A stretch of DNA of 64,000 nt from positions 124,001 through 188,000 of the forward strand of contig JAUSNO010000030.1 of the NCBI GenBank assembly GCA_030645915.1, written 5' to 3'. Below are positions 37,189 through 45,935 of this stretch, in pieces (position 1 is the stretch's first letter; the number at the start of each line of letters is the position of its first letter). The notes beneath the pieces were generated by a model. That model searched no databases. It saw only the letters and a list, made by a program, of their open reading frames with translations, and had not been told where the DNA came from. A program made the translations under genes and the position numbers. This stretch comes from Undibacterium sp. Its GTDB lineage: Bacteria > Pseudomonadota > Gammaproteobacteria > Burkholderiales > Burkholderiaceae_D.

Positions 37189-37593
37189 TTATTGACCCTG
37201 TATCGCTGCAAGAATATTACGGATCTGCATATTAAGAATCGTCAGGCTGGCTTCATACCGGATTGCATTGTCGGTAAACTGATTGCGTTCAACATCCATA
37301 TCCACTGTATTTCCATCAACACTTCCCTGTACGCTAGGACGATAGAGCGCCGCTGCGCCATTCACACTGCCCTGCGCATTGAGATGGGAAACTGAAGTTT
37401 TTGCTAATTCTGCAGAGTTACCGCCACTACGATTTAAGGCCTGACCCATCGCAGCAGAAAAATCGATATCGCGCGCCTTATAGTTTGGCGTATCGGCATT
37501 GGCAATATTAGACGCCAGCATTTGCTGACGCTGCCCTCGAATAGACAACGCCGCCTCATGAAAGCCCATATACTGATCAATTTTGTTCACCAT
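37189..37593 (-). CDS. flgB: flagellar proximal rod protein
   Basis: A 134-residue FlgB, first gene of the leftward flg operon. The motif [20 protein letters not shown] is diagnostic. I chose the ATG at 37593, which has GGAGG five bases upstream (GGAGGGGTGATG); the frame is open to a GTG at 37608 that lies inside that ribosome-binding site. The promoter should lie in the 192 bases shared with the divergent flgA gene. Confidence 0.95.
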   Translation of the reverse strand: MVNKIDQYMGFHEAALSIRGQRQQMLASNIANADTPNYKARDIDFSAAMGQALNRSGGNSAELAKTSVSHLNAQGSVNGAAALYRPSVQGSVDGNTVDMDVERNQFTDNAIRYEASLTILNMQIRNILAAIQGQ

Positions 37594-37677
37594 CACCCCT
37601 CCACTCACATTCCAACTTCAGTTCACCGGACGTTTAAACGGTTTTTGATAGTTTCTATAATAGGTCGACAAACGCAA

Positions 37678-37697
37678 CTTTGATCACGTGATCAAAG
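37678..37697. promoter_or_regulatory. perfect 20-base palindrome between flgB and flgA
   Basis: CTTTGATCACGTGATCAAAG is exactly self-complementary and lies near the middle of the divergent flgB/flgA region. A second, shorter palindrome CGTTTAAACG is at 37631-37640. A dimeric regulator could bind here. TTGAT and ATCAA are FNR-like half-sites, but the six-base spacing is that of CRP-type sites, so the regulator is not identified. Confidence 0.55.
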
Positions 37698-37785
37698 GCA
37701 GAAAAAGCCTCCTATTCCCCCATTCAAGGTCTGTCTCAGCGTCTAAAATCATTGCATTGGCTTTATGTTGAGCTTCGGGATAAAA

Positions 37786-38478
37786 ATGAAAATCGTTCTT
37801 GCGTTGTTATGCCTTGCCACGTGGGGTTCATCATGGGCACAGCCAGAAGCGGCATTTCAAGATACAAACGGTTTACGTCGTGCAGCCGAAGAATTTCTGT
37901 TGCTGCAAACAACGGGGCACCCAGGTCAAGTCACCATTTCCATCGGGAAAATCGACAACCGATTAAAATTACCGGTCTGTGCAAATGTGACACCATTTTT
38001 ACTTCAAGGAAGTAAACCTTGGGGCAAAATCAGTCTGGGAATTCGATGTACAGCACCAAGCCCGTGGACGATCTACGTCTCTGCGCAGGTGCAAATAACA
38101 GCAGATTACTATGTGACGGCAACCGCTCTTTCACAAGGTCAATTGATAAATGCCTCAGATATACGAAAAGTAAGCGGTGATTTGTCGACATTACCGACAG
38201 GCGTCATTACCAACCCGACACAGGTAATTGGAAGATCTTTACTGACATCACTCGCCTCTGGCAGCGTCTTGCGGATCGAAGCGCTAAAGATATCACCCGT
38301 CGTTCAGCAAGGACAATCCATTAAAGTTGTCAGTACAGGCGCTGGCTTTCAGGTAACGACAGAAGCATTAGCATTAAATACAGCGAGTGAAGGGCAAGTT
38401 GCCAAAGCAAAAACAACTTCCGGACAATTGGTGAGTGGCATAGCCAGAACTGGCGGCATCATCGAGATCAATTTTTAG
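37786..38478 (+). CDS. flgA: flagellar P-ring assembly chaperone
   Basis: A 230-residue FlgA with a Sec signal peptide (MKIVLALLCLATWGSSWAQ) and a C-terminal SAF-type domain: GQLINASDIRKVSGDLSTLP and VLRIEALKISPVVQQGQSIKV are typical. It helps FlgI form the P ring in the periplasm. The ATG at 37786 is preferred to an upstream start at 37765 that would spoil the signal peptide. It is divergent from flgB and precedes flgMN. Confidence 0.94.
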   Translation: MKIVLALLCLATWGSSWAQPEAAFQDTNGLRRAAEEFLLLQTTGHPGQVTISIGKIDNRLKLPVCANVTPFLLQGSKPWGKISLGIRCTAPSPWTIYVSAQVQITADYYVTATALSQGQLINASDIRKVSGDLSTLPTGVITNPTQVIGRSLLTSLASGSVLRIEALKISPVVQQGQSIKVVSTGAGFQVTTEALALNTASEGQVAKAKTTSGQLVSGIARTGGIIEINF

Positions 38479-38521
38479 TCGATTTAATGACATGTTAATA
38501 AAACATTTCATCAAATAATGT

Positions 38522-38548
38522 TAAAGTTTAAAATAACACAGCCGATAT
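38522..38548 (+). promoter_or_regulatory. sigma-28 (FliA) promoter for flgMN
   Basis: TAAAGTTT (38522-38529), an 11-base spacer, then GCCGATAT (38541-38548): 15 of 16 consensus positions with ideal spacing, about 45 bases before the flgM GTG. This is the usual late promoter through which FliA makes its own anti-sigma factor. Confidence 0.92.
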
Positions 38549-38592
38549 ACAAGACGTAGATGTATACAAATCCCACCAGAAAGGGTATTGCT

Positions 38593-38901
38593 GTGAAAAT
38601 CGATGACGCACTAAATAAGACCGCCGGACTTCCGCTTGGGCCACCACAAACACGTACAGAGAAGTCACCAGAGAAGACCGAAGTAACTAATACGCCTTCT
38701 CATAGTGTTCAAATTTCTTCTTTATCGACACAATTACAAGCGATGCAAAATACGCAGGCAAGCGGTGCTGTATTTGAAACCAAAAAAGTAGAAGCTATCA
38801 AGCTCGCCATTTCTGAGGGACGCTTTCAAGTCAATTCAGAGAAGGTTGCTGATGGACTGTTAGAAACGGTAAAAGATCTACTTAACTCTAGAAAACGATA
38901 A
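38593..38901 (+). CDS. flgM: anti-sigma-28 factor
   Basis: A 102-residue FlgM if translation starts at the GTG at 38593, which has AAAGGG eight bases upstream; an in-frame ATG at 38560 lies almost on top of the transcription start predicted from the sigma-28 promoter and is less likely. The conserved C-terminal part, VEAIKLAISEGRFQVNSEKVADGLLE, is represented by its core AISEGRFQVNSEKVADGL. FlgM holds FliA inactive until it is exported through the finished hook. It is seven bases upstream of flgN. Confidence 0.92.
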   Translation: MKIDDALNKTAGLPLGPPQTRTEKSPEKTEVTNTPSHSVQISSLSTQLQAMQNTQASGAVFETKKVEAIKLAISEGRFQVNSEKVADGLLETVKDLLNSRKR

Positions 38902-38908
38902 TTTAATA

Positions 38909-39397
38909 ATGAACTCGACAAATCTTAGTTTGCCAAAGTTACACCAATGTCTTCAGGAAGAAATTCTTGCCATGACATCTTTGGCTAATTTACTAAGACT
39001 TGAAGAGGCGGCATTAATTGAAGGAAACGTTGAAGAGGTAAGCAGGCTAACGCAAGATAAGAGCGCACTGGTATCGCAACTCTCAACATTGGAAAATGAG
39101 AGAAAGTTTTGTCTGAGCCAACAAGGATATTCTAGTGATACAAAAGGAATGCAAGATTATTTTTCGAATTCTGCAATAGAATTTTCCGCCGTCGAAGACT
39201 GGCAAACATTACTCGATCTGTCAGCGCAAGCAAAGGAAGCTAATCGGATCAACGGAATTCTAATTAATCGTCAATTTATCCGCAATCAAAGTGTTCTGAA
39301 TATTCTCCAGCAAAACAGTCCTGCGGAGTCAATGTACGGTCCAAATGGTCAGGCGACAAATAATTCAGCTTCTGGGCGAAGAGTGGTTGCCGGTTAA
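38909..39397 (+). CDS. flgN: FlgK/FlgL export chaperone
   Basis: A 162-residue FlgN-family protein, mostly helical (EEAALIEGNVEEVSRLTQDK), with an RQFIRNQSVLNILQQ segment near the C-terminus that matches the substrate-binding helix of the family. It escorts FlgK and FlgL to the export gate. Placed directly after flgM as in most flagellated proteobacteria. The gene converges with motD. Confidence 0.88.
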   Translation: MNSTNLSLPKLHQCLQEEILAMTSLANLLRLEEAALIEGNVEEVSRLTQDKSALVSQLSTLENERKFCLSQQGYSSDTKGMQDYFSNSAIEFSAVEDWQTLLDLSAQAKEANRINGILINRQFIRNQSVLNILQQNSPAESMYGPNGQATNNSASGRRVVAG

Positions 39398-39484
39398 CTG
39401 ATCAATCAAAAAAATTTACTTTTTAAAACGATTAGATAATTCCTTTCCAGTCTACCAAAAACGTTCATTAAACATGCTCTCCTG

Positions 39485-40273
39485 TTAAGGTCGTTTTTTA
39501 TCTGCGTCTATACTGATAGGCACTTCAACAATAGGTTCCGGCAATATCGCTAAAATAGTCACGGCAACACGCCGATTTCTTGCCCGCCCTTCCACAGTTT
39601 CATTAGAACTCACAGGAAGTTTTGGCCCTTGCCCTACGGCAGTCATGCGGTCTTCACTTACTCCACTTTCGGTAAATAAGCGCACTACCGTGCTTGCACG
39701 TACGGCGGATAATTCCCAGTTTGATGGAAAAATAGGATTGCTAATTGGAAGATTATCAGTATGTCCTTCAACTTGGATTGCGTGATTATCAGCTACCAGA
39801 ACCGAAGCAATGGCCTTAAGTGCTTGGTTGGAGTCATCATTTAATTTAGCTTCGCCCGGCGCGAACAACACGCTGGCATTAATTTCGATCGTGACGCCAC
39901 GACTAGTCTGGGTCACTCGAACCTTTCCCTCCCGCACCAAGGGCTCCAAGACAACGAGAATATCTTTTGCAATTCCCCTCATCTTTTCCCTTTCCTTACG
40001 TAAAGGTTCACCACTTCTTACTTTCACCGAAGATAAGGGATCAAATGCCACCGGTTGCGCGCCGGGCACCTCTGGAATCTTACCAACCGAGGTAAATGTC
40101 TTGCCAAACGCACCGGTCAAGGAATTGGATAAAACACGATATTTTCCTTCGTTAACCGAAGAAATTGCATACATAACAACAAAAAAGGCGAATAATAAAG
40201 TCATGAAATCGGCATATGACACCAGCCAACGATCATGATTATCTGGCTCTTCAAAATATTTTTTTCTTGCCAT
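39485..40273 (-). CDS. motD: flagellar motor stator protein MotD
   Basis: A 262-residue MotB-like stator subunit. The ion-binding Asp22 is in VSYADFMTLLFAFFVVMYAIS, the single membrane helix. The C-terminal OmpA-like domain contains EGHTDNLPI and NRRVAVTIL and anchors it to peptidoglycan. ATG at 40273 is preferred to the GTG one codon upstream. Its neighbours fliA and motC give the arrangement seen with Pseudomonas MotCD, a second stator beside MotAB. Confidence 0.93.
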   Translation of the reverse strand: MARKKYFEEPDNHDRWLVSYADFMTLLFAFFVVMYAISSVNEGKYRVLSNSLTGAFGKTFTSVGKIPEVPGAQPVAFDPLSSVKVRSGEPLRKEREKMRGIAKDILVVLEPLVREGKVRVTQTSRGVTIEINASVLFAPGEAKLNDDSNQALKAIASVLVADNHAIQVEGHTDNLPISNPIFPSNWELSAVRASTVVRLFTESGVSEDRMTAVGQGPKLPVSSNETVEGRARNRRVAVTILAILPEPIVEVPISIDADKKRP

Positions 40274-40290
40274 CACTCAACCCTGCAAAT

Positions 40291-41031
40291 TCAGATTTTA
40301 TGGTTTGAAATACGCTCTTCAATTATGCGAGGACTATCACCCTGCGCGATACTGAAAAAAATATCAGCCAACATTTCTCGTCGAACTACTTCACGACCAA
40401 CAATTTCTTTGAACTTATTACTAATGGGGAGAAAAAACAAATTCGCCAAACCTACTCCGTAGATAGTTGCAACAAAAGCGACAGCAATTCCGCTTCCTAG
40501 CTTGCTCGGATCAGTGAGGTTTTCCATCACATGAATCAATCCCAAAACTGCGCCGAGTATTCCTATAGTTGGAGAATATCCACCTGCGGCCTCCCAAATT
40601 TTGATCGCTTGACGCTGTTCCATCTCATAAAAAGTGATATCAACATCGAGAATTTCTCTCAACCGCAATGGATCTATACCATCAATAACCAGGCGCAAGC
40701 CTTTGCCAATAAACGGATCCTTTGAAGACTCCATATATCGTTCAAGACTAAGAAACCCTTCGCGACGTGCAACAACACTCCAAATCAAAGCATCCTGCAC
40801 GTTTTTTTTGATGGTATCTTCAGGCATTGTCACGATCCATCTCAGCATCCGAATTCCGCGCATGAAGACAGGTAATCGGCTTTGCAGCAAAACAGCGCCT
40901 ACCGTTCCGACGACAACAATAATAAAGGCCGCTGGTTGAACCAACGACGCCAGACGTCCGCCTTCGACCAATTGACCAAAAAGTATGCCAAAAACAACCA
41001 GTACCAATCCTATTAAGCTAGCCCAGTCCAC
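40291..41031 (-). CDS. motC: flagellar motor stator protein MotC
   Basis: A 246-residue MotA/TolQ-family stator subunit with four membrane helices. The start MDWASLIGLVLVVFGILFGQ uses GTG at 41031, inside the end of fliA (19-base overlap). The proton-channel helices GYSPTIGILGAVLGLIHVM and GSGIAVAFVATIYGVGLANL are well conserved. It pairs with MotD. Cotranscribed with fliA. Confidence 0.93.
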   Translation of the reverse strand: MDWASLIGLVLVVFGILFGQLVEGGRLASLVQPAAFIIVVVGTVGAVLLQSRLPVFMRGIRMLRWIVTMPEDTIKKNVQDALIWSVVARREGFLSLERYMESSKDPFIGKGLRLVIDGIDPLRLREILDVDITFYEMEQRQAIKIWEAAGGYSPTIGILGAVLGLIHVMENLTDPSKLGSGIAVAFVATIYGVGLANLFFLPISNKFKEIVGREVVRREMLADIFFSIAQGDSPRIIEERISNHKI

Positions 41032-41744
41032 GCTCTCTCCCTCAAAGATACCCGAAGTCGGGCTACTGCTTGACTGTGAAGTTGGGACACCCTTGATTCG
41101 GAAACCCCCATGACTGCACCTATCTCCTTCAAATTTAACTCTTGCTCATAATACAAACCCATCAACAGTTTTTCTCTTTCGGGCAAACTATTGATTGCCT
41201 CAATCACGGCATCGCGAAAATCGCCATGCAATAAATCCTGAAGTGGATCACCCGATAGATCTGAACTGTAATGATCCAGAAAATGTTCTTTGGTGTCTGC
41301 ATCATGAAAATCTTCGTAGTAAACCAACTGATGGCCACCACTTTCGCCTAATAAATCCTGGTATTCAGTGAGAGATAATTTTAGTAACTTAGCCACCTCA
41401 GTTTCCAACGGTGGACGGCCTAATTTTTGCTGCAGCGAAGTCATGGCATTTTCAATTTTACGCATATTTTGCCGCACGCCACGAGGTAACCAGTCACTAC
41501 TACGCAGCTCATCGAGCATCGCGCCACGAATGCGCTGAACCGCGTAAGTTTCGAACTGCGCACCATGATTATCTTCATAACGATTCACAGCATCAAGCAA
41601 ACCTATCATTCCCGCTTGTACAAGGTCATCGACTTCTACACTAGGGGGCAATCTGGCTTTTAACTGATAAGCCAAACGCTTTACTAGTGGAGCGTGCTCC
41701 TTAAGTATGGAATTTTTATCGGATTTTCCGCTGGCGGTGTACAT
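41013..41744 (-). CDS. fliA: flagellar sigma-28 factor
   Basis: A 243-residue RNA polymerase sigma factor FliA. Region 2 contains DDLVQAGMIGLLDAVNRYED and the DNA-melting segment FETYAVQRIRGAMLDELRSSDW; region 4 has ESRVSQLHSQAVARLR. It drives the late genes and is inhibited by FlgM. The gene lies six bases after flhG and overlaps motC. Confidence 0.97.
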   Translation of the reverse strand: MYTASGKSDKNSILKEHAPLVKRLAYQLKARLPPSVEVDDLVQAGMIGLLDAVNRYEDNHGAQFETYAVQRIRGAMLDELRSSDWLPRGVRQNMRKIENAMTSLQQKLGRPPLETEVAKLLKLSLTEYQDLLGESGGHQLVYYEDFHDADTKEHFLDHYSSDLSGDPLQDLLHGDFRDAVIEAINSLPEREKLLMGLYYEQELNLKEIGAVMGVSESRVSQLHSQAVARLRVSLRERAWTGLA

Positions 41745-41750
41745 GAATAA

Positions 41751-42593
41751 TTATATTTCTAGGGGAACACCAAATCCAGGCATTTGTTGTAGGGTAAAAG
41801 TTGATCTGGCTTTGAGCGCAAACTGTTGCGCAAGTAAAGAAAAAGCCAAGGATGCCCCAGTTAAAGGAAAAGCATCTATCACAGAACGGCCTAAATAAGC
41901 TGCCTTCTTCATATGATCATCTTCCGGTAAATATCCGACAAAATTCAGAGGTACGGCAAGATAACGATTCGCAGCCTGAGCCATATTTGAGTAAACAAGC
42001 ATTGCTTGCTTCTCTGTCACACCCGACACCAAAATCCCATATGATCGACGCCCGATTCTATTATTGACCCGTTTGATCAAGCCATAAGCTGCTTTAATTG
42101 TCATCGGATTTGCCGATACTTGAATCACGATCTCACTCTCATCAAGGGAAGCAAGTGGAAATGCGTCATTTGCATCTATTTCACTATCAACAATAACCAA
42201 ATCAGAACGATTCACTACTACATCAAAGACCCGGGACAAACTACGGAAATTTTCTGCAGGAAGACGACCTAAACCAGCGGAATATTTTGAAAGCATAGTC
42301 ACAGACAACCCCGACGAGATTACTTTAATTGCTTCTTTCATTGTACGCTGTTGTTGTGCAACATCCAACAAAGTCTGCTCGGCACTAGCATTGAGCCACG
42401 CACCTATACTGTTTTGCGATGACTTAGCGTCAATCATCAATACCTGCATCCCTTGCCTCGCAAGAGATGCACCAAGATTAATCAACATTCCGCTTTTTTC
42501 TTCTTCTTTTAATGCTGATAAAAAGGTAAGCACCCTTGGTTTGGGACTCTCCAGCAAGCGACGCAATCCCTCTGCTTGATCAAAACTAGCCAA
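41751..42593 (-). CDS. flhG: FlhG/FleN-like MinD-family protein with degenerate P-loop
   Basis: A 280-residue protein in the flhG position. The FlhF-stimulating motif DQAEGLRRL (residues 5-13) is intact. Where MinD/FlhG proteins have the deviant Walker A (KGGVGKT), this one has ALKEEEKSGMLINLG (about 27-41), with no glycine-rich loop, so normal ATP binding is doubtful. I place the start at a TTG at 42593: GGAGG lies six bases upstream, and it overlaps the flhF stop by eight bases (TTGGCTAG). FlhG normally sets flagellar number and restrains FlhF. Confidence 0.85.
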   Translation of the reverse strand: MASFDQAEGLRRLLESPKPRVLTFLSALKEEEKSGMLINLGASLARQGMQVLMIDAKSSQNSIGAWLNASAEQTLLDVAQQQRTMKEAIKVISSGLSVTMLSKYSAGLGRLPAENFRSLSRVFDVVVNRSDLVIVDSEIDANDAFPLASLDESEIVIQVSANPMTIKAAYGLIKRVNNRIGRRSYGILVSGVTEKQAMLVYSNMAQAANRYLAVPLNFVGYLPEDDHMKKAAYLGRSVIDAFPLTGASLAFSLLAQQFALKARSTFTLQQMPGFGVPLEI

Positions 42594-43854
42594 GAGACAC
42601 CTCCGCGATATTTCTATTACTATTGGAGCCGTTATACATTGCTGCACTGGCCATTAATATTGGCAATTCATCATCCTGAAACTTGAATGCGGTTGTTTCA
42701 CGCTTAAGTTTGAACGCGCGATCAACCAGGTACTGTTTGTTTGCAACATGCAGATCCTCAGGAACTCGCTGACCGCTAGCCACATAATAGATATTGAGTT
42801 TTTGTCGTATTGCGATATCTAATGCGCCACCTATCGTTGCCGCCTCATCTAATTTAGTTAAAATACAGCCGGCTAAACCACTCCCTTGATACGCGCGAAC
42901 TACTTCACTAAGTGTTTCGCCTGTAGATGTGGCATTCAGGCAAAGCAAACGTTTAACATCGATATCTTTACCTGAAAGCATTGCCACTTGCTCTGTCACC
43001 ATTTTATCTCTTTGACTAACGCCTACAGTGTCAATCAATACCGTATGTTTATTCTTTAACTCCGACAAAGCAATACGTAAGTCGGCTTCATCTTTTACAG
43101 AATGCACCATCACACCGAGAATCTTCCCATAAATGCGCAACTGCTCATAGCCACCAATACGATAGCCATCAGTTGTAATTAGCGCCAATTTTGCTGGTCC
43201 ATGACGCATCACACAACGTGCAGCAAGTTTTGCTGTAGTGGTCGTTTTTCCGACTCCCGTTGGCCCTACCAAAGCGTACACTCCACCCTTCTCGAGTATT
43301 TCGCTTTCATTACTGATGGTCGATAAATTATGAGTCAGAATTGATTTGATCCACTCAATTCCATTCGAAACAACTTCAGATTCTGGTAATTTATCAATTA
43401 AATAACGTGACAGACTTGCGCTAAATCCCGTCGCTAACATCTCTCTTAGAATTTCTGCCTTTTGTGGCTGTCGCTTCTGCGTATTTGCCCAAGAAATCTC
43501 GGCTAACTGCGCTTCGAGCATGCCACGCATGGAACGGATTTCAGTCATTACTTCGGCCATCTCTCCGGAACTGATTCCTACATTTTTTTCTAATGTAGAT
43601 TTAGCAAAATCTGAGCGATGATTAAATTCAAAATCCGCATCAACCCGAGGGGTAAATTTTGGAACCGATGGCACCTCGGCTGAGGCGTTCGACGGCGCAG
43701 CAATTGAGCTGATCGCATCATCCGCCATGGCCAATATTTCCACCCTGCCGTCTACGTTACGGTTAGATAAAATGACCGCATCCGACCCAAGCGCATCCCT
43801 CAATAATCGAATCGCTTCGCGAGATGTATTTGCTGAAAATTTTCTAACGTTCAT
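42586..43854 (-). CDS. flhF: SRP-type GTPase for flagellar placement
   Basis: A 422-residue FlhF. An N-terminal basic/variable B domain and N domain precede the GTPase: P-loop GPTGVGKT at residues 197-204, then DTVGVSQRD and TKLDEAATIGGALD. It recruits the first basal-body parts to the correct cell site. It overlaps flhA by four bases (ATGA) and flhG by eight. Confidence 0.96.
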   Translation of the reverse strand: MNVRKFSANTSREAIRLLRDALGSDAVILSNRNVDGRVEILAMADDAISSIAAPSNASAEVPSVPKFTPRVDADFEFNHRSDFAKSTLEKNVGISSGEMAEVMTEIRSMRGMLEAQLAEISWANTQKRQPQKAEILREMLATGFSASLSRYLIDKLPESEVVSNGIEWIKSILTHNLSTISNESEILEKGGVYALVGPTGVGKTTTTAKLAARCVMRHGPAKLALITTDGYRIGGYEQLRIYGKILGVMVHSVKDEADLRIALSELKNKHTVLIDTVGVSQRDKMVTEQVAMLSGKDIDVKRLLCLNATSTGETLSEVVRAYQGSGLAGCILTKLDEAATIGGALDIAIRQKLNIYYVASGQRVPEDLHVANKQYLVDRAFKLKRETTAFKFQDDELPILMASAAMYNGSNSNRNIAEVSLG

Positions 43855-45935
43855 AACTGTCCTCCAACAAGACTGGTAACTCTAATCGTTTTTGTTTCTG
43901 GTAACTCCGCGTGAGACAACACTTTCAGTTGCGGCAGGGTCCTACGTAAGAAACGGGATAACAAAGCACGCAATGGACCGGGGACCAACAAGACTGGAGT
44001 TAATCCCATTTGCTGCTGATGTTGCGCAGCGACCTCCGTCTGCATCGCCAATGTATCAGCCAAGCCTGGCTCGATGCCTGCACCGTCAGGACCACTGGTC
44101 TGCAATGCCTGCATCAATAACCGCTCAAGACGATTGTCAAGCGTCATCACAGTAAGTTCGTTCCCGGAAGGGAAGATTTGTTGCACGATAGCTCTTCCTA
44201 ACGCTATCCTAACTTGCGTCGTCAATTCATTAGCATCTTGCGTGTGCGTTGCATATTCCGACATGGTTTCAATAATAGTCCGCATGTCGCGAATATGGAC
44301 CCCCTCGATCAAAAGGTTCTGCAGCACTTTTTGCAAAACAGAAATTGGCAACAATTTCGGTACCAAGTCTTCAATAAGCTTCGGCGTATCTTTAGCAAGG
44401 TGATCCAATAATTGTTGGACCTCATGACGGCCAAGTAATTCTGCTGCGTGTGTCGTAATTAAATGATTCAAATGTGTGGCAATCACGGTGCCTGCATCTA
44501 CCACCGTATATCCCATCGATTGTGCTTGCTCCCGCATACTGGAATCAATCCAGACGGCTGGTAGTCCGAATGCGGGGTCTGTTGTAACAACTCCAGGTAA
44601 TGACCCCGATACCATGCCGGGATCAATAGCCAAATACTGCCCTGTATTAGCTTCGCCAGTACCAACCTCGACTCCCTTCAGAGTGATTCTATAAACGGCA
44701 GGTCTTAATTCAAGATTGTCACGTATGTGTACTGGTGGTGAAAGGAAGCCAACTTCTTGTGCAAATTTCTTGCGTATGCCTTTAATTCTCTTTAGCAACT
44801 CTCCACCTTGCGTTTTATCAACTAAGGGAATCAAACGATAGCCAACTTCCAAGCCTAAGGTGTCTACAGGTAAAATATCTTGCCATGTCGCCTCTTCCAT
44901 CTCGGCTGGTGCAGTTTGAGTTTCGGCTTCTTGTGCAGCTGGTGCAGCCATCTGAGCTTTTTTTGTCAACAAATAGCCACCGCCAGCCAAAATTGCCGCC
45001 AACATAATAAATGGGATGTGCGGCATTCCAGGAATTAAACCCATTCCTCCAATAATGGCGGCGGTGATATTCAAAACTTGGGGTTTTGCAAACAACTGCC
45101 CAATAAGTTGCCCACCAATATCCTGATCACTTGCTACGCGTGATACAACAACACCCGCTGCTGTAGAAATTATAAGTGATGGAATCTGTGCGACCAGACC
45201 ATCACCAATTGCCAGCAATGTGTAATTCTTTAGTGCCGTTGCAAAATCCAAATCATGCTGCACCATGCCAACAATTAATCCACCGATGATATTAATAATC
45301 GTAACGATAATACCTGCAACCGCATCGCCCCTGACATACTTGCTTGCACCATCCATGGCGCCGTAAAACTCCGCCTCCTGAGCCACTTCTGTACGACGAC
45401 GACGAGCTTCTTGTTCAGCGATTAATCCAGCATTCAGATCTGCATCAATTGCCATTTGCTTACCAGGCATAGCATCCAAAGCAAAGCGTGCCCCAACCTC
45501 AGCAATACGCCCGGCACCTTTTGTAACAACTGTAAAGTTAATGATGGTCAAAATCACGAAGACCACAATACCTACGGTGTAGTTGCCCCCAATCAAAAAA
45601 TGGCCAAATGCTTCGATCACTTTTCCCGCAGCATCTGGCCCGGTATGACCCTCGGTCAACACCACCCTCGTTGATGCAACGTTCAATGAAAGGCGTAACA
45701 TCGTACTTATTAACAAAACTGTTGGAAACACCATAAAATCAAGCGGCTTAACAGTATACAAACTAGTCAATAAAACAATAATTGCTAAAGCAATATTAAA
45801 AGTAAAAAATATATCCAATACAAATGCGGGTAACGGCAAGATCATCATTGCCAACATCATAATAATTAATATCGGCGCAGCTAACGCTTTAGTTCCCATC
45901 CCTGTGATCCAACTTGGCATCTTCAGACTATTCAT
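43851..45935 (-). CDS. flhA: flagellar type III export gate protein FlhA
   Basis: A 694-residue FlhA. About eight N-terminal membrane helices are followed by the FHIPEP cytoplasmic region (GRIAEVGARFALDAMPGKQMAIDADLNAG, shown by its core RFALDAMPGKQMAIDADL) and the C-terminal domain that receives chaperone-substrate complexes. It overlaps flhB and flhF by four bases each. Confidence 0.97.
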   Translation of the reverse strand: MNSLKMPSWITGMGTKALAAPILIIMMLAMMILPLPAFVLDIFFTFNIALAIIVLLTSLYTVKPLDFMVFPTVLLISTMLRLSLNVASTRVVLTEGHTGPDAAGKVIEAFGHFLIGGNYTVGIVVFVILTIINFTVVTKGAGRIAEVGARFALDAMPGKQMAIDADLNAGLIAEQEARRRRTEVAQEAEFYGAMDGASKYVRGDAVAGIIVTIINIIGGLIVGMVQHDLDFATALKNYTLLAIGDGLVAQIPSLIISTAAGVVVSRVASDQDIGGQLIGQLFAKPQVLNITAAIIGGMGLIPGMPHIPFIMLAAILAGGGYLLTKKAQMAAPAAQEAETQTAPAEMEEATWQDILPVDTLGLEVGYRLIPLVDKTQGGELLKRIKGIRKKFAQEVGFLSPPVHIRDNLELRPAVYRITLKGVEVGTGEANTGQYLAIDPGMVSGSLPGVVTTDPAFGLPAVWIDSSMREQAQSMGYTVVDAGTVIATHLNHLITTHAAELLGRHEVQQLLDHLAKDTPKLIEDLVPKLLPISVLQKVLQNLLIEGVHIRDMRTIIETMSEYATHTQDANELTTQVRIALGRAIVQQIFPSGNELTVMTLDNRLERLLMQALQTSGPDGAGIEPGLADTLAMQTEVAAQHQQQMGLTPVLLVPGPLRALLSRFLRRTLPQLKVLSHAELPETKTIRVTSLVGGQL

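Noticed and set aside
37678-37697. Reading the flgB/flgA palindrome as an FNR site
   Set aside because: FNR needs TTGAT-N4-ATCAA; here the spacer is six bases, so the palindrome is listed without a named regulator.
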